This document shows, piece by piece, positions 31,785-43,903 of a DNA stretch of 64,000 nt. The position numbers and the translations under genes are program-made. Location of the stretch: NCBI GenBank assembly GCA_000309865.1, contig AMGN01000006.1, positions 20,412 through 84,411 of the forward strand. The letters are read 5' to 3'. Under the pieces are notes generated by a model. That model was not told the DNA's origin. It saw only the letters and a list, made by a program, of their open reading frames with translations, and ran no database searches. Source of the DNA: Methanobacterium sp. Maddingley MBC34 (GTDB taxonomy: Archaea > Methanobacteriota > Methanobacteria > Methanobacteriales > Methanobacteriaceae). Position 1 is the first letter of the stretch; every line of letters begins with the position of its first letter.

Positions 31785-33551
31785 ATGAAAACAAGAATCG
31801 ATGAATATTTACACTTTGAAATTATTTATTTTTGGTGGAATGGTATCATTAAACATTCTGAAGAAAAAAATTTGAGGGAAAAGGCCGAGAAATTGTTAAA
31901 CCAGAAAATTAAAGGCTTTGATATTCCGGAGGATATTAGTGACCTAATCCATGAACTTCAGGTTCACCAGATTGAACTGGAAATGCAGAATGACGAGTTA
32001 AGAAAATCCCAACTGAAACTTCAAACTTCACAAGATAAGTATTTTGAGCTTTATAATTTCGCACCAACCAGTTATTTCACTTTAGATGAAAATGAGATCA
32101 TAAAGGATGTTAATTTGGCAACTGTCGCCTTACTAGGGGTGGAAAAAATTAATCTAATAAACAATGCTTTCATTACTTTTATCGCCCCTGAATCACGTAA
32201 CAAATTTTTCCAACTGGTTAAAAGTGTTAAAGACAATAAAGATAGGAAAAAATGCGAATTGAATCTCTTAAAGAATAAAAAACTGATCCCGATTATCGCA
32301 GGAATTAAATATCTTCCGGATGAGATGGGAGGATTTAAATCACTTTTAATAACTGTTGTTGATATTACTGAAATTAAAAAAGCAGAAATTAAACTAAAAG
32401 CGACTTTAGAGAATCTTGAGGATCAGGTTAAAGAACGTAACAAAGAACTGTTATTAGCTAATAATTATAACCGTAATCTGATTGAAACATCATTAGATCC
32501 ATTGGTAACAATAGGGCAAGATGGTACCATTACAGATGTGAATATAGCTACGGAAAAAGTAACTGGTTATAAACGTGAGGAACTGATAGGTACTGATTTC
32601 GCAGATTACTTTACCAATCCCCAAGATGCTAAGGATGGATATCAACAAGTTTTCCAGAAAGGGGTGGTGAAGGATTATCCATTGGATATCAAAAATAAGG
32701 ATGGTAGTTTAACTCCAGTTTTATATAATGCTTCAGTATACAAGGATGAGATTGGTGAAGTTATTGGAGTTTTTGCTGCTGCCCGTGACATCACCGAACA
32801 AAAAAAAGCAGAAAAAAAGCTCATGGAATACTGGGAAAGTCTGGAAGAACAGGTTAAACAACTCACAGAAGAACTTGCAAAATCTAATGCTGATCTAAAA
32901 CAATTCGCCTACATAGCTTCCCATGATCTAAGAGAACCTTTGAGAATGATAACTACTTTTTTACAATTATTGGAGCGTCGTTATGGAGATCAGTTAGATG
33001 ATGATGCCCAGGAATTCATAGGTTTTGCTGTGGATGGAGCTAAACGTTTGGATAAAATGATCATGGATTTATTGGAATATTCAAGTGTAGTCAACCAAGA
33101 ATTAATCTTCAATGACATAAATTTTGAAGAAGTCCTAAATGAGGTTATTTTGAACCTTAACGTTGTAATTAGTGAGAATAATGCCATTATAACCTATGAA
33201 AACTTACCGGTGATGAGAGCTGATGAGAATCTGATGATCTTGTTATTCCAGAATCTTATCTCTAACGCTATCAAGTATCGCAGCAATGAAAACCCTAAAA
33301 TTATTGTTTCTGCTTTTAAAGAAGGGGATCATCATGTTTTTCTTGTTAAAGATAATGGAATAGGTATTGATCCTAAACATTTGAACCATATTTTCACCAT
33401 TTTCAAGAGATTACACGCCCATAATGAGTATGAAGGGTCTGGGATTGGTCTTTCTATTGTCCATAGGATTGTTCATCAACATGGTGGCGAAATATGGGTA
33501 GAATCCGAACCAGAAAAAGGCAGTACATTCAAATTTACCATAAGAAATTAG
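31785..33551 (+). CDS. PAS-domain sensor histidine kinase (HisKA type)
   Basis: 588 residues from ATG 31785 (GGGG adjacent, so the start is uncertain; the typical family N-terminus begins near the KAEKLL helix about 30 residues in). A coiled helix (about 30-85) precedes PAS 1 (about 88-205), a long coiled linker, PAS 2 (about 235-345), HisKA with phosphoacceptor H380 (SHDLREPLRM) and HATPase_c (about 470-588; NLISNAIKYR, KDNGIGIDP, GSGIGLSIVHRIV). It is soluble. The kinase core is of the classical HisKA type, unlike the HisKA_2 kinase upstream, so the two are not duplicates. No adjacent response regulator. Confidence 0.92.
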   Translation: MKTRIDEYLHFEIIYFWWNGIIKHSEEKNLREKAEKLLNQKIKGFDIPEDISDLIHELQVHQIELEMQNDELRKSQLKLQTSQDKYFELYNFAPTSYFTLDENEIIKDVNLATVALLGVEKINLINNAFITFIAPESRNKFFQLVKSVKDNKDRKKCELNLLKNKKLIPIIAGIKYLPDEMGGFKSLLITVVDITEIKKAEIKLKATLENLEDQVKERNKELLLANNYNRNLIETSLDPLVTIGQDGTITDVNIATEKVTGYKREELIGTDFADYFTNPQDAKDGYQQVFQKGVVKDYPLDIKNKDGSLTPVLYNASVYKDEIGEVIGVFAAARDITEQKKAEKKLMEYWESLEEQVKQLTEELAKSNADLKQFAYIASHDLREPLRMITTFLQLLERRYGDQLDDDAQEFIGFAVDGAKRLDKMIMDLLEYSSVVNQELIFNDINFEEVLNEVILNLNVVISENNAIITYENLPVMRADENLMILLFQNLISNAIKYRSNENPKIIVSAFKEGDHHVFLVKDNGIGIDPKHLNHIFTIFKRLHAHNEYEGSGIGLSIVHRIVHQHGGEIWVESEPEKGSTFKFTIRN

Positions 33552-33903
33552 TGTTGATTCTAGTAATTGTCATTATTACATTCAACATATGGAAATATTT
33601 CAATCAATTTTCAGGGTTTTAAAATTTTTATTTAATGTTTTTATAAGGAATCACTGAGCAAATATGAAGTTGAGTTAAATCGTTAAATTAAACAATAATT
33701 TATCTTTTACTTAGTCTAGAATATAGTGAATTTTATGTAACGAAAAAACTCTTAAATAACTAACATCTATATATAAATCTTACAAATAATCTATATATAA
33801 ATTCAACATTAAAAAATTAGTTTTATTTCTTAAATTTATTATTAAACAAAATAAAGAATTTATCATGCCGTTATTAGAAAAAAAGGCGTAAAAATGTGAT
33901 ATA
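33552..33903. other. Gene-free region before the AAA ATPase
   Basis: 352 very AT-rich bases. Carries the 19-bp block (33742-33760), AAAAATTAGTTTTAT (33812-33826) and AATGTGATATAT (33893-33904), each also found before the PAS kinase at 31785. An 8-codon ORF at 33865 looks spurious. Confidence 0.55.
33742..33760 (+). repeat. 19-bp block shared with 31564-31582
   Basis: Second identical copy of GAAAAAACTCTTAAATAAC, 144 bases before the AAA ATPase start. Confidence 0.6.
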
Positions 33904-35025
33904 TTGAAACTCAACAACATAACTCCTGATCCAATTGTATCTGAAAAAAAGACCTCCACTGGTCTGGAAGAAATCCGGAAAGAAACCAAGATGGTGGTAC
34001 TTCAATCCATTGGTTACCCCTTCCTGTGCAACCTGGTGGAGAATCCTAAGATCGAAATATTCGACAATGAACTTTTCGAACTATACGCCCGAGAGCAATG
34101 GGTAGGTTACACAGTAAAGGAAGGATCATTCCTTTTTGACCAGAAATTACTCCCCGATTTTGCTTTTAAGGTAATCAAAGCCCACCCAGATGACTCCAGG
34201 ATAACCCAAAACACTTCCATACTCTTAATGGAAGTGGAAGAGGTTCGTGAGATTAAAAAGATTGAAAGCAACCTTAAAATGAGTGATGTTATTGGCCAGG
34301 AACGGGCCAAGACCAAGTGTAAGATCATAACCAAATACTTGCAGGAACCAGAAACCTTCCAGGAATGGGCGCCTAAGAACGTTCTGTTCCATGGTACTCC
34401 TGGTACTGGTAAGACCATGCTGGCCAAATCACTATCCCACGAACTTCAAGTTCCCCTTTTCCTGGTTAAAGCCACCAGCCTCATAGGAGAACACGTGGGT
34501 GATGGAGCCCGCCAGATACACGACCTTTTCGATGCCGCATCATCCTGTGGGCCTGCAGTTATCTTCATCGATGAAATAGACGCCATTGGCCTCGACCGTA
34601 AATACCAGTCCCTTAGGGGTGACGTTTCCGAAGTGGTTAACGCTTTATTAACTGAACTGGACGGCATTAACCCCAACTTAGGTGTGGTCACCATTGGTGC
34701 TACCAACAATCCTCAATTACTTGATTATGCCCTAAGAAGCAGGTTCGAAGAGGAAATTGAATTTACCCTCCCTGATGAGAATGAAAGAAGAGAGATCCTG
34801 GAACTGTACATAAAATCAATGCCTTTACCAGTTGACACCGACTCGAAGAAACTGGCCAGTCTTTCCAAGGGGATGTCTGGTAGAGACATCAAAGAACGTC
34901 TGCTTAAGGTGGCACTGCACAAGGCAATATCTGAGGACCAAGATAGTGTGACTTGGGAAAACTTCCAGTACGCACTGAAACACCATGAAAAAGAGAAAAA
35001 CGAACCTAAGAACATGTTTGCCTGA
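33904..35025 (+). CDS. AAA+ ATPase (archaeal COG1223-like)
   Basis: 373 residues with a TTG start (no better codon before residue 30; GTGAT lies close upstream). An N-terminal domain of about 120 residues of unrecognised type precedes one AAA domain: Walker A GTPGTGKT at 164-171, Walker B FIDEID at 221-226, sensor 1 GATNNP, arginine-finger region RSRFEEE and a C-terminal lid (about 300-365). It is like proteasome-activating and CDC48 ATPases but has a single AAA ring and no coiled coil, so a protein-remodelling role is expected. Codons here are GC-richer than in the neighbouring kinase gene, which fits higher expression. Confidence 0.85.
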   Translation: MKLNNITPDPIVSEKKTSTGLEEIRKETKMVVLQSIGYPFLCNLVENPKIEIFDNELFELYAREQWVGYTVKEGSFLFDQKLLPDFAFKVIKAHPDDSRITQNTSILLMEVEEVREIKKIESNLKMSDVIGQERAKTKCKIITKYLQEPETFQEWAPKNVLFHGTPGTGKTMLAKSLSHELQVPLFLVKATSLIGEHVGDGARQIHDLFDAASSCGPAVIFIDEIDAIGLDRKYQSLRGDVSEVVNALLTELDGINPNLGVVTIGATNNPQLLDYALRSRFEEEIEFTLPDENERREILELYIKSMPLPVDTDSKKLASLSKGMSGRDIKERLLKVALHKAISEDQDSVTWENFQYALKHHEKEKNEPKNMFA

Positions 35026-35479
35026 TCATACGTATTTAACGGGGGATTTATTTTAATCCCTTATTTCAATTCTTTTTTTCAGATGTTTTTATTTTGAGTC
35101 TCTTAAATCTTTCATTCCAAATCCTTTTATTTCAAACCCTTTTATTAAATCCTTTATTTTAGATTCTTTTATTTCAAAATTATTGTTTAATTATTCTTAT
35201 TTTTAACTAAATGCCTGTTTTTGAACGTTTTAAACAGAAATATCATATTAATATCCTTTATATGGATTATAAAATTCAGATATATTTTAGTATGGTCTCA
35301 AGATAATAATTCTAATATTTAGTTACAAATAACGAGATTGCTAAGACAATTATTGTGAGAAACAGTTTATATAAGTTTAAATCAAATATCATTAATCAAA
35401 TTCATTATCTACTAAGATATCCCTAATTTTTTTCATATGGCAATTTTTAAGGAGTTTTTAGGGGATGTAGGTGTGTTCT
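35026..35479. other. Gene-free region with degenerate T-rich repeats
   Basis: 454 bases. From about 35098 to 35185 a word like AAATCCTTTTATTTC recurs about five times imperfectly. Such T-rich tracts can terminate the ATPase transcript. TTTATATAAG near 35370 is a good TATA candidate for the DUF4013 gene. Confidence 0.5.
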
Positions 35480-36256
35480 ATGAAATTAAAGTCCATTGTA
35501 AAAGATTCAACACGTTACGCGGTATCAGATTGGCGTAATTTTCTAGTATTAGGGGTAATATTATTTTTAACGGATCACCTAATTGAATTAGATAATTTTT
35601 CAACATTTGATGGTACATTTAGTAGTTTAATAATTATCGGTTTAATAATTATTGTTCTTCTCTTCTTGTCTTTTTTGGAGATAGGATATGGTTTCCGTAT
35701 AGTGGAGGAAACAGTACAGGGATCAACCCTGCCTCCCAGTTTCCACCATCCCTTAAACCTATTCACGCATGGGGTCAAAGAAAGTGTGATTTTAATTGTT
35801 TACTTTATCCTTCCTGTGATCCTGTTTATTTTGGGGTTGGCTTGGCTTGTAGAAATGACTAACCTTGATTTTGGGCCACTGAACCTTTCTTTAACTATAC
35901 TCATTGCAGCAATTTTCTTCCTTTGTTTCAATATCACGATGCAGGGAGCAATTTTGACCATGGCTCACCATGAAGGGAGCCTCCGATGGGGCTTTAACCT
36001 GCCTCATGTCTTTAGAAAAATACGCAGGGTGGGTATTGGAAACATGCTTTTGGTCTCCTTGATCACTATAGCCGTGCTTATTATTGTTAGAAGTGTACTC
36101 TTTGACACCCTTCACGGAATTCCTTTTCTGGGTTCTACAGTGGGGGATGTTATTGCTACAGTACTGGTTGCTCCTTTTTTAATGATATTTACCACACGTT
36201 TACTGGGTTTGATTGATTTACCAGATTATAAGTTACCTGATAAGGAAATTAAATGA
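35480..36256 (+). CDS. DUF4013-type membrane protein
   Basis: 258 residues from ATG 35480, with AGGTG seven bases upstream. Six to seven hydrophobic segments. The N-terminus MKLKSIVKDSTRYAVSDWRN and the segment GYGFRIVEETVQG..LPP match the style of DUF4013 proteins, common in Methanobacteriales, which have no known function. It stands alone with long spacers on both sides. No catalytic motif seen. Confidence 0.75.
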   Translation: MKLKSIVKDSTRYAVSDWRNFLVLGVILFLTDHLIELDNFSTFDGTFSSLIIIGLIIIVLLFLSFLEIGYGFRIVEETVQGSTLPPSFHHPLNLFTHGVKESVILIVYFILPVILFILGLAWLVEMTNLDFGPLNLSLTILIAAIFFLCFNITMQGAILTMAHHEGSLRWGFNLPHVFRKIRRVGIGNMLLVSLITIAVLIIVRSVLFDTLHGIPFLGSTVGDVIATVLVAPFLMIFTTRLLGLIDLPDYKLPDKEIK

Positions 36257-36614
36257 TTAATATCATTATTTTTTTTAAAAGTCAAAGTACAAAACTTTTT
36301 TTTATTTCATTATTTTGCGAATATAAAAGTAATTTTACGAATCTACAATATTTGGTAAGAGTATGTTGCTTAGGTTGATTTGATACAATCAAAAACTGAC
36401 AAACATCATTCAGTTAAGAAATAGTATTGATTAAATGATAGGTTTAATTACTTACTCTAATCTGAATCATGGTATTGTGGATTAAATTCATGGAGATTTT
36501 GGGAGAGTTATTTAATTGATTTTGTGAAATTTTCCATTAAGATAACTTTAATTCAAGTTTTTTAATCAAAATTAGAGGTAATTACTCGAGGGTATGAAAA
36601 TTAATTTAAAACAT
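36257..36614. other. Gene-free convergent intergenic region
   Basis: 358 bases between convergent genes. T-runs at 36269-36276 and 36296-36303 serve the plus-strand gene. The remainder shows nothing but AT-rich sequence. Confidence 0.55.
36267..36277 (+). terminator. T-run after the DUF4013 gene
   Basis: Eight consecutive T starting 13 bases after the stop codon, followed by a second run near 36300. Inferred terminator. Confidence 0.4.
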
Positions 36615-37814
36615 TTAGCAGCGAGTTTCATCCTTAAAAATATACTTTGCAGCTTCTAAAACAGCTTTATCATCATTTTCTGCTGCTTCTTTTAAATTAT
36701 GAATTATATCATAAAAAACACGATCAACAACCACTTTGGTAAGGTCATCTACCACTTTTTCCTTACCGTTCATGTCTCCCAGCATGCGAAGTGCCTTTTT
36801 GGTTTCTCTTTGTCTGATTACTTCCGCCTGGGATCTGATATTTCCAATAATGGGTTTAACTTCCAGATGCCGCAGGGATGTTTCCAAAAGCTGTAACTCT
36901 TCAGCAATGATCTTTTCAGCTTCACATGCCTCGCGTTCCCTCATTTTCCTGTTTTTATCGGCAATATCCCGGAGATCATCTATGTTGTAGAGTCTCACTC
37001 CCAGCTGAGCCACATCCTCCTCAATGTCCCTTGGATTGGCAATGTCCACAATCACCATTTTCTTCAGGTTTTCAGGAGGGACAGATGCTTTCACCTTATC
37101 TCGAGTAAGTATCGGGTGAGGAGCTCCGGTTGCACATATGATCACATCTGCATCATACATGGACTCAGCCAGACGGTCAAAATGAATTGCACTTCCCTCT
37201 AGTTCCTTAGCAAGACACACTGCCCGGTCATAGGTACGGTTAGCCACCACAATGGCCTTGAGATGCTTTTCCACCAGGGCTTTAGCCACCAGGGTTCCCA
37301 TCTTACCTGCCCCAATAACCAGCACTTTTTTACACTTAAGATTTCCAAGAACGGATTCTGCAAGATTCACTGCCGCAGAACCTATGGAAACTGAGCCTTG
37401 ATTTATACGTGTTTTTTTGCGCACAGCCTGCCCTACATGTATTGCTTTGGTGAATACAGTTCCTAAAACCTGACCGCTACAACCAGTTTTGACACTCGAT
37501 TTATAGGCATCCCTTAACTGGCCCAATATCTGATCCTCGCCAATGATCATGGATTCCAGTCCACATGAAAGTTTTAAAACGTGTTCAAGGGCTTTTTCAT
37601 CCTTTTCAACAACCAGGCCGTTCCAGTGGTAATCCAGAGGGCATTCATCCATGACCAAATAAATTTCGGCACGGTTGCATGTTTTTATCTGGATAAACTC
37701 CTGCACCTGGTGTTCTTGTTGTATTTTTGCGAATATTTCATCCATCCTACTGGTGGATTCCTCTATTTTACTGATATCCGCGGTTTTATGGTCGATCCGG
37801 ATGTTAAGAATCAC
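36615..37814 (-). CDS. hemA: Glutamyl-tRNA reductase
   Basis: 399 residues, GTG start with GGAGG six bases upstream. The catalytic Cys46 is in KTCNRAEIY. The active-site signature GLESMIIGEDQILGQLRDAY follows. The NADPH-binding VLVIGAGKMGTLVAKAL is near 165-181, and a C-terminal dimerisation helix spans about 300-399. It reduces Glu-tRNA(Glu) to glutamate-1-semialdehyde, the first step to siroheme, cobamides and the nickel tetrapyrrole F430. It is the last gene of a minus-strand run that includes a precorrin-2 dehydrogenase-like gene (159 bases upstream), the marker 9 gene and atwA. Confidence 0.95.
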   Translation of the reverse strand: MILNIRIDHKTADISKIEESTSRMDEIFAKIQQEHQVQEFIQIKTCNRAEIYLVMDECPLDYHWNGLVVEKDEKALEHVLKLSCGLESMIIGEDQILGQLRDAYKSSVKTGCSGQVLGTVFTKAIHVGQAVRKKTRINQGSVSIGSAAVNLAESVLGNLKCKKVLVIGAGKMGTLVAKALVEKHLKAIVVANRTYDRAVCLAKELEGSAIHFDRLAESMYDADVIICATGAPHPILTRDKVKASVPPENLKKMVIVDIANPRDIEEDVAQLGVRLYNIDDLRDIADKNRKMREREACEAEKIIAEELQLLETSLRHLEVKPIIGNIRSQAEVIRQRETKKALRMLGDMNGKEKVVDDLTKVVVDRVFYDIIHNLKEAAENDDKAVLEAAKYIFKDETRC

Positions 37815-37973
37815 TCTGACCCTCCTGAAACTGGAAAATGTGTCATTTCTCCTTTCAGTTTTTTATTGATAATTTTTGAGATATATTATTTGAATTATTA
37901 ATATTATTATTTAATTTTGTATTAATGCTGGTCAACATTAACCTTCAATTGTAGCTATGAATTATTTTATGTA

Positions 37974-38594
37974 TCAAACTTGGGTTTCCAGAAGTAAGGT
38001 AACGTAAGCCTGGGCTTCTTCCAGTTCACCTTTATCTAAAAGTTCATTAATCTTCTTGTCATTTAATATTTGGTATAAATAATCACGACGGGTTTTCTGA
38101 CCTTTCACTTTTTCTTTCAGTAACTGGCGGGTGAAATGTTGCAGTTCCATCTTTAAGATGTCTTCTTCTTGAATCACAGCCTGAATACGTTTTCGCAACT
38201 CTTTGGCCATCAGTGGACTTTTTCCCTGGGTGAATATGGAAAACTGCACATCTTTAATAAAAAAAGATGATGGAACAATGAGGTTACCTTCTTCGGGATG
38301 GTCAGCACGGTTAATGAGTTTATTTTTAGCCAGATGAGCCACTTCCTGGTTTAACTGGGGATCACCACTGGCCACCACCACCAGGTCTGCCCAGTTAACC
38401 CATTCTGGAAGTTCTTTGTGCGGTTTATAGATGGCTCCCACTTCTTTCAGTTCATCTGAAGGATGTCCTGCAGTGATTATTACATTAGCACCTGATTTAA
38501 GGAAACGGAGTGCTCTTCTCTGGCCAACTTCTCCTGATCCCACAACCAGAACGTTTTTATCCTGCATCTCCAGGTAGAGGGGAGTCCATCCCAT
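37974..38594 (-). CDS. Precorrin-2 dehydrogenase / siroheme synthase N-terminal-like protein
   Basis: 206 residues. The Rossmann motif VLVVGSGEVGQRRALRFLKSG is at about 15-35. The conserved NRADHPEEGNLIVPSSF segment and the SIFTQGKSPLMAKELRKRI stretch are diagnostic of the CysG N-terminal/Met8 family. The enzyme oxidises precorrin-2 to sirohydrochlorin with NAD+ and may chelate iron. In a methanogen sirohydrochlorin is the branch point to F430, siroheme and cobamides. GGAGTG precedes the ATG. Sixteen bases separate it from the marker 9 gene upstream. Confidence 0.9.
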   Translation of the reverse strand: MGWTPLYLEMQDKNVLVVGSGEVGQRRALRFLKSGANVIITAGHPSDELKEVGAIYKPHKELPEWVNWADLVVVASGDPQLNQEVAHLAKNKLINRADHPEEGNLIVPSSFFIKDVQFSIFTQGKSPLMAKELRKRIQAVIQEEDILKMELQHFTRQLLKEKVKGQKTRRDYLYQILNDKKINELLDKGELEEAQAYVTLLLETQV

Positions 38595-38610
38595 GGTAAC
38601 ACTCCTGGGT

Positions 38611-39087
<477 letters not shown>

Positions 39088-39088
39088 C

Positions 39089-40684
<1,596 letters not shown>

Positions 40685-40823
40685 TTAACCACCTTTTTAC
40701 ATAATAATTAAATTAAATTAGTAATTTATCTATGAGCCGTATGTTCTTTTATTTTTTTGATCCATTGTTTTTAATTTATATGATTTCATATTAAAAATGT
40801 TATATGTAAAAAAATATTCACTG

Positions 40824-41567
40824 CTATATTCGGGCTAGATCGAAGGGCAATGTTCCTCCAATGGCGGCCCGGGCAATTGATATTCCATCAGCACCAGCAG
40901 CCAACATCTTTCTGGCAGATTCAACATCTCGGATTGAATTGTTGCCAATAATGAACATGGAAGTTTCATGGCGGATTAATTTGACCATATCATAATCTGC
41001 AGAGTTAAAACCTGGCTTCATGGCATCAACATGCAGATAATCTGCACCTGCATGATCAATGGCCCTCACTGTTTTAAATTCATCAACACCAGGAATATTG
41101 GCCCGTATCTTCACAGATACTTTACTCTTTGCCTTTTTCACCACTTCTCTGGTGAATTTTTCCAGATGAGATGGGTTTTCCAGGAGTGCCTGGCCACAGC
41201 CCAGTTGTGTTATTTCTGGTTGTCGGCAGTGGGCGTTGATCTCCACCACATCCACAGTTTGAAGCCTGGAAACTTCAATAATGGGATCGGGAGTAACGGC
41301 ACGAAGATTAACAGAAACCATACCATTCCATAATTCCGGAACTTTAAGGAGAAGTGATTGTTCTTCCAGATGGGAGATTAACTCTCCGGGTTCTAAGTCA
41401 AACTCAGGTCTTCCACGGGCCAGGATTTCCTGCCCTGCACTAGCTGTGGATTGATCAGCGTTGTAACCTCCTAAGGTTACCATGTCAAACCCAAGAGTTG
41501 AAATATCCCTGCAAAAAGCACCATCAGTGATGCCTGCCATGGGAGCTAGGACTTCAATAAATTCCAC
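40824..41567 (-). CDS. Dihydrouridine synthase-like TIM-barrel protein (MJ0144 type)
   Basis: 247 residues, GTG start, because the Dus-like APMAGITD begins at residue 8 and no upstream ATG is in frame. The family core is recognisable: NAHCRQPEITQLGCGQALLE at 111-130 replaces the NxGCP..GxGAxLL block of tRNA-dihydrouridine synthases. VSVKIRANIP and GADGISIARAAIG (flavin phosphate site) are also present. It lacks the C-terminal tRNA-binding helical domain and is about 80 residues shorter than Dus. In other methanogens this TIM barrel is reported fused to, or near, the marker 9 domain, and here the two flank atwA. A redox-flavoenzyme role connected with methanogenesis is inferred; RNA modification is the alternative. 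Confidence 0.8.
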   Translation of the reverse strand: MEFIEVLAPMAGITDGAFCRDISTLGFDMVTLGGYNADQSTASAGQEILARGRPEFDLEPGELISHLEEQSLLLKVPELWNGMVSVNLRAVTPDPIIEVSRLQTVDVVEINAHCRQPEITQLGCGQALLENPSHLEKFTREVVKKAKSKVSVKIRANIPGVDEFKTVRAIDHAGADYLHVDAMKPGFNSADYDMVKLIRHETSMFIIGNNSIRDVESARKMLAAGADGISIARAAIGGTLPFDLARI

Positions 41568-41787
41568 TCCATAATATATAATATTCTATATTATACTGTT
41601 AGATAATTACTATCAACTGAACCAGTTTTGATGATCCAAAGAGGTTTTAATAATCCAAAGAGGGATAATCAACACAAAGCTCATGAACTCCCAAGAGCTC
41701 ATGAAATCTTTAAGTTGTAATTATAAGGAATAATTGGCAATAAAATCCATTAAAAAACTATTTTCATAAAATTTTTCAATGTAGGGG

Positions 41788-42539
<752 letters not shown>

Positions 42540-42543
<4 letters not shown>

Positions 42544-43445
42544 ACATTTTCACCCAAAATACATCTGGCTAAATTTATCTTATCAGTGACATTGGTCATG
42601 ATGGTCTCTGTTATCATGACATCTGATATTAGTCTTTCTATTTCTTTCTGATGATCTCTATCTGCCAGGTCAATTATGAATTTGTCCATGAAATCTTTAT
42701 ATATGTCAGCCACGCCCAGAGATGAAACTTCATGACCCATGGCTTGCATAAACTTAGCTGCAGGACCACTAACTGGTTTATTACCAATTATTGGGGATAC
42801 ACCAACAACATAAGAATTTTTAAGAGCTTTTCTAACACCTTTGGCTGATATTATGGGTCCAATGGATGTTATGGGATTTGAAGGTCCAATAACCACAGTA
42901 TCGGAATTTTCGATTTTGTCTATTAAACCTGGGGCTGGATCAACCTTCTGGTAACTAATGTTATGTACTTCTGGTGTTCCCTTGTTTTCAATCAGGAACT
43001 GGTGAAATTCCATTTCACCTAAATCTGTATTTATGGTTATGTGGGATTGCTGGTTGCTCATGGGGATTATCCTGGGCTTAATTCCCAGTTCTCGTCTTTG
43101 GATATCTACAGCTTCGGAAAGGGAATGTTCTTTCATTAACAGGGTTTTCTGGATTTTCAGGGCCCGGTCACGATCTCCGATCTTGAGGGTTTCCGGACAC
43201 CCGATTTCCTTTAACCGGTCATGGGTTATATAACTATCATTCTTAACTCCATACCAGGTGTCCTCATTGATGATCCCAGCCAGGGTGTAAAGTACGGTGT
43301 CTACATCAGGGGCCACGTAAACTCCTGAGAAATAGTCATTCTCCAAAGTGTTCACGATTACCGTAATATCTTCAGGATTTACCAGCTCCACCATACCCTG
43401 CAGTAACTTGGGAGTGCCGGTTCCACCAGAAAGGACGCTTATCAT
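42540..43445 (-). CDS. cofD: 2-phospho-L-lactate transferase (F420 biosynthesis)
   Basis: 301 residues from ATG 43445; a TTG nine bases upstream is part of the TTGAT site. The family-defining N-terminus MISVLSGGTGTPKLLQG binds the activated lactyl/phosphoenolpyruvyl nucleotide. NTLENDYFSGVYVAPDVDTV, VIGPSNPITSIGPI and GNKPVSGPAAKFM are further CofD blocks. It transfers the phospholactyl group to 7,8-didemethyl-8-hydroxy-5-deazariboflavin to make F420-0. It is coupled downstream with gch3 by a 4-base overlap. A small ORF and cofE lie upstream on the same strand. Confidence 0.94.
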
Positions 43446-43586
43446 TTTTATCAACGTATCAAATAATTATCAGTATTAGAATATGTTTGATTAAATTTAT
43501 TCTATTGGATTTTAAGTAAAGAATTTATTATAAACTTTTTTCCATACTAATTCGTGTAATTTATTTAGTATAATTTATTAAAGGGC

Positions 43587-43745
43587 CTAAATTCCTGTTT
43601 GATGAACATTTAATTCTTTTAAAAGTCGATTCCGCTCATTTTTCAGTTCTTTCAATACTTCAGGGTCACAAGAACCCTTTTTTTCCATGTAGGCAATGGT
43701 GGTGGTTATAGCTTCCAGTTGTGTCTCAATCTGATTAACAGGCAT
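43587..43745 (-). CDS. 52-residue charged helical miniprotein between cofE and cofD
   Basis: Begins MPVNQIETQLEAITTT and ends LNVHQTGI. The middle (MEKKGSCDPEVLKELKNERN) looks like two amphipathic helices of a hairpin or coiled coil with a single Cys near residue 26. TGAGTTGAT lies just before the ATG. Codon use is protein-like and no overlapping gene explains the frame. It lies 142 bases upstream of cofD and 158 bases downstream of cofE, on their strand. No family recognised. Confidence 0.6.
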   Translation of the reverse strand: MPVNQIETQLEAITTTIAYMEKKGSCDPEVLKELKNERNRLLKELNVHQTGI

Positions 43746-43903
43746 AGGATCAACTCATAAATACAATCATTTCAGCCAAAAATATTTTCTAAAGTATTTT
43801 TTATTTAAAAATTTCATTGTCTTTAAATTTTTCTTTATAAGTTCTATTCTTTTATTCCAAAAGTTCTAAAACAGATCCCGAGTTTTATTGGTTTAGATAC
43901 AAT

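Noticed and set aside
35098..35185. Recurring AAATCCTTTTATTTC-like words, considered as a CRISPR-like or tandem array
   Set aside because: Copies are irregular, have no constant spacers and read as a degenerate T-rich tract, better explained by termination sequence.
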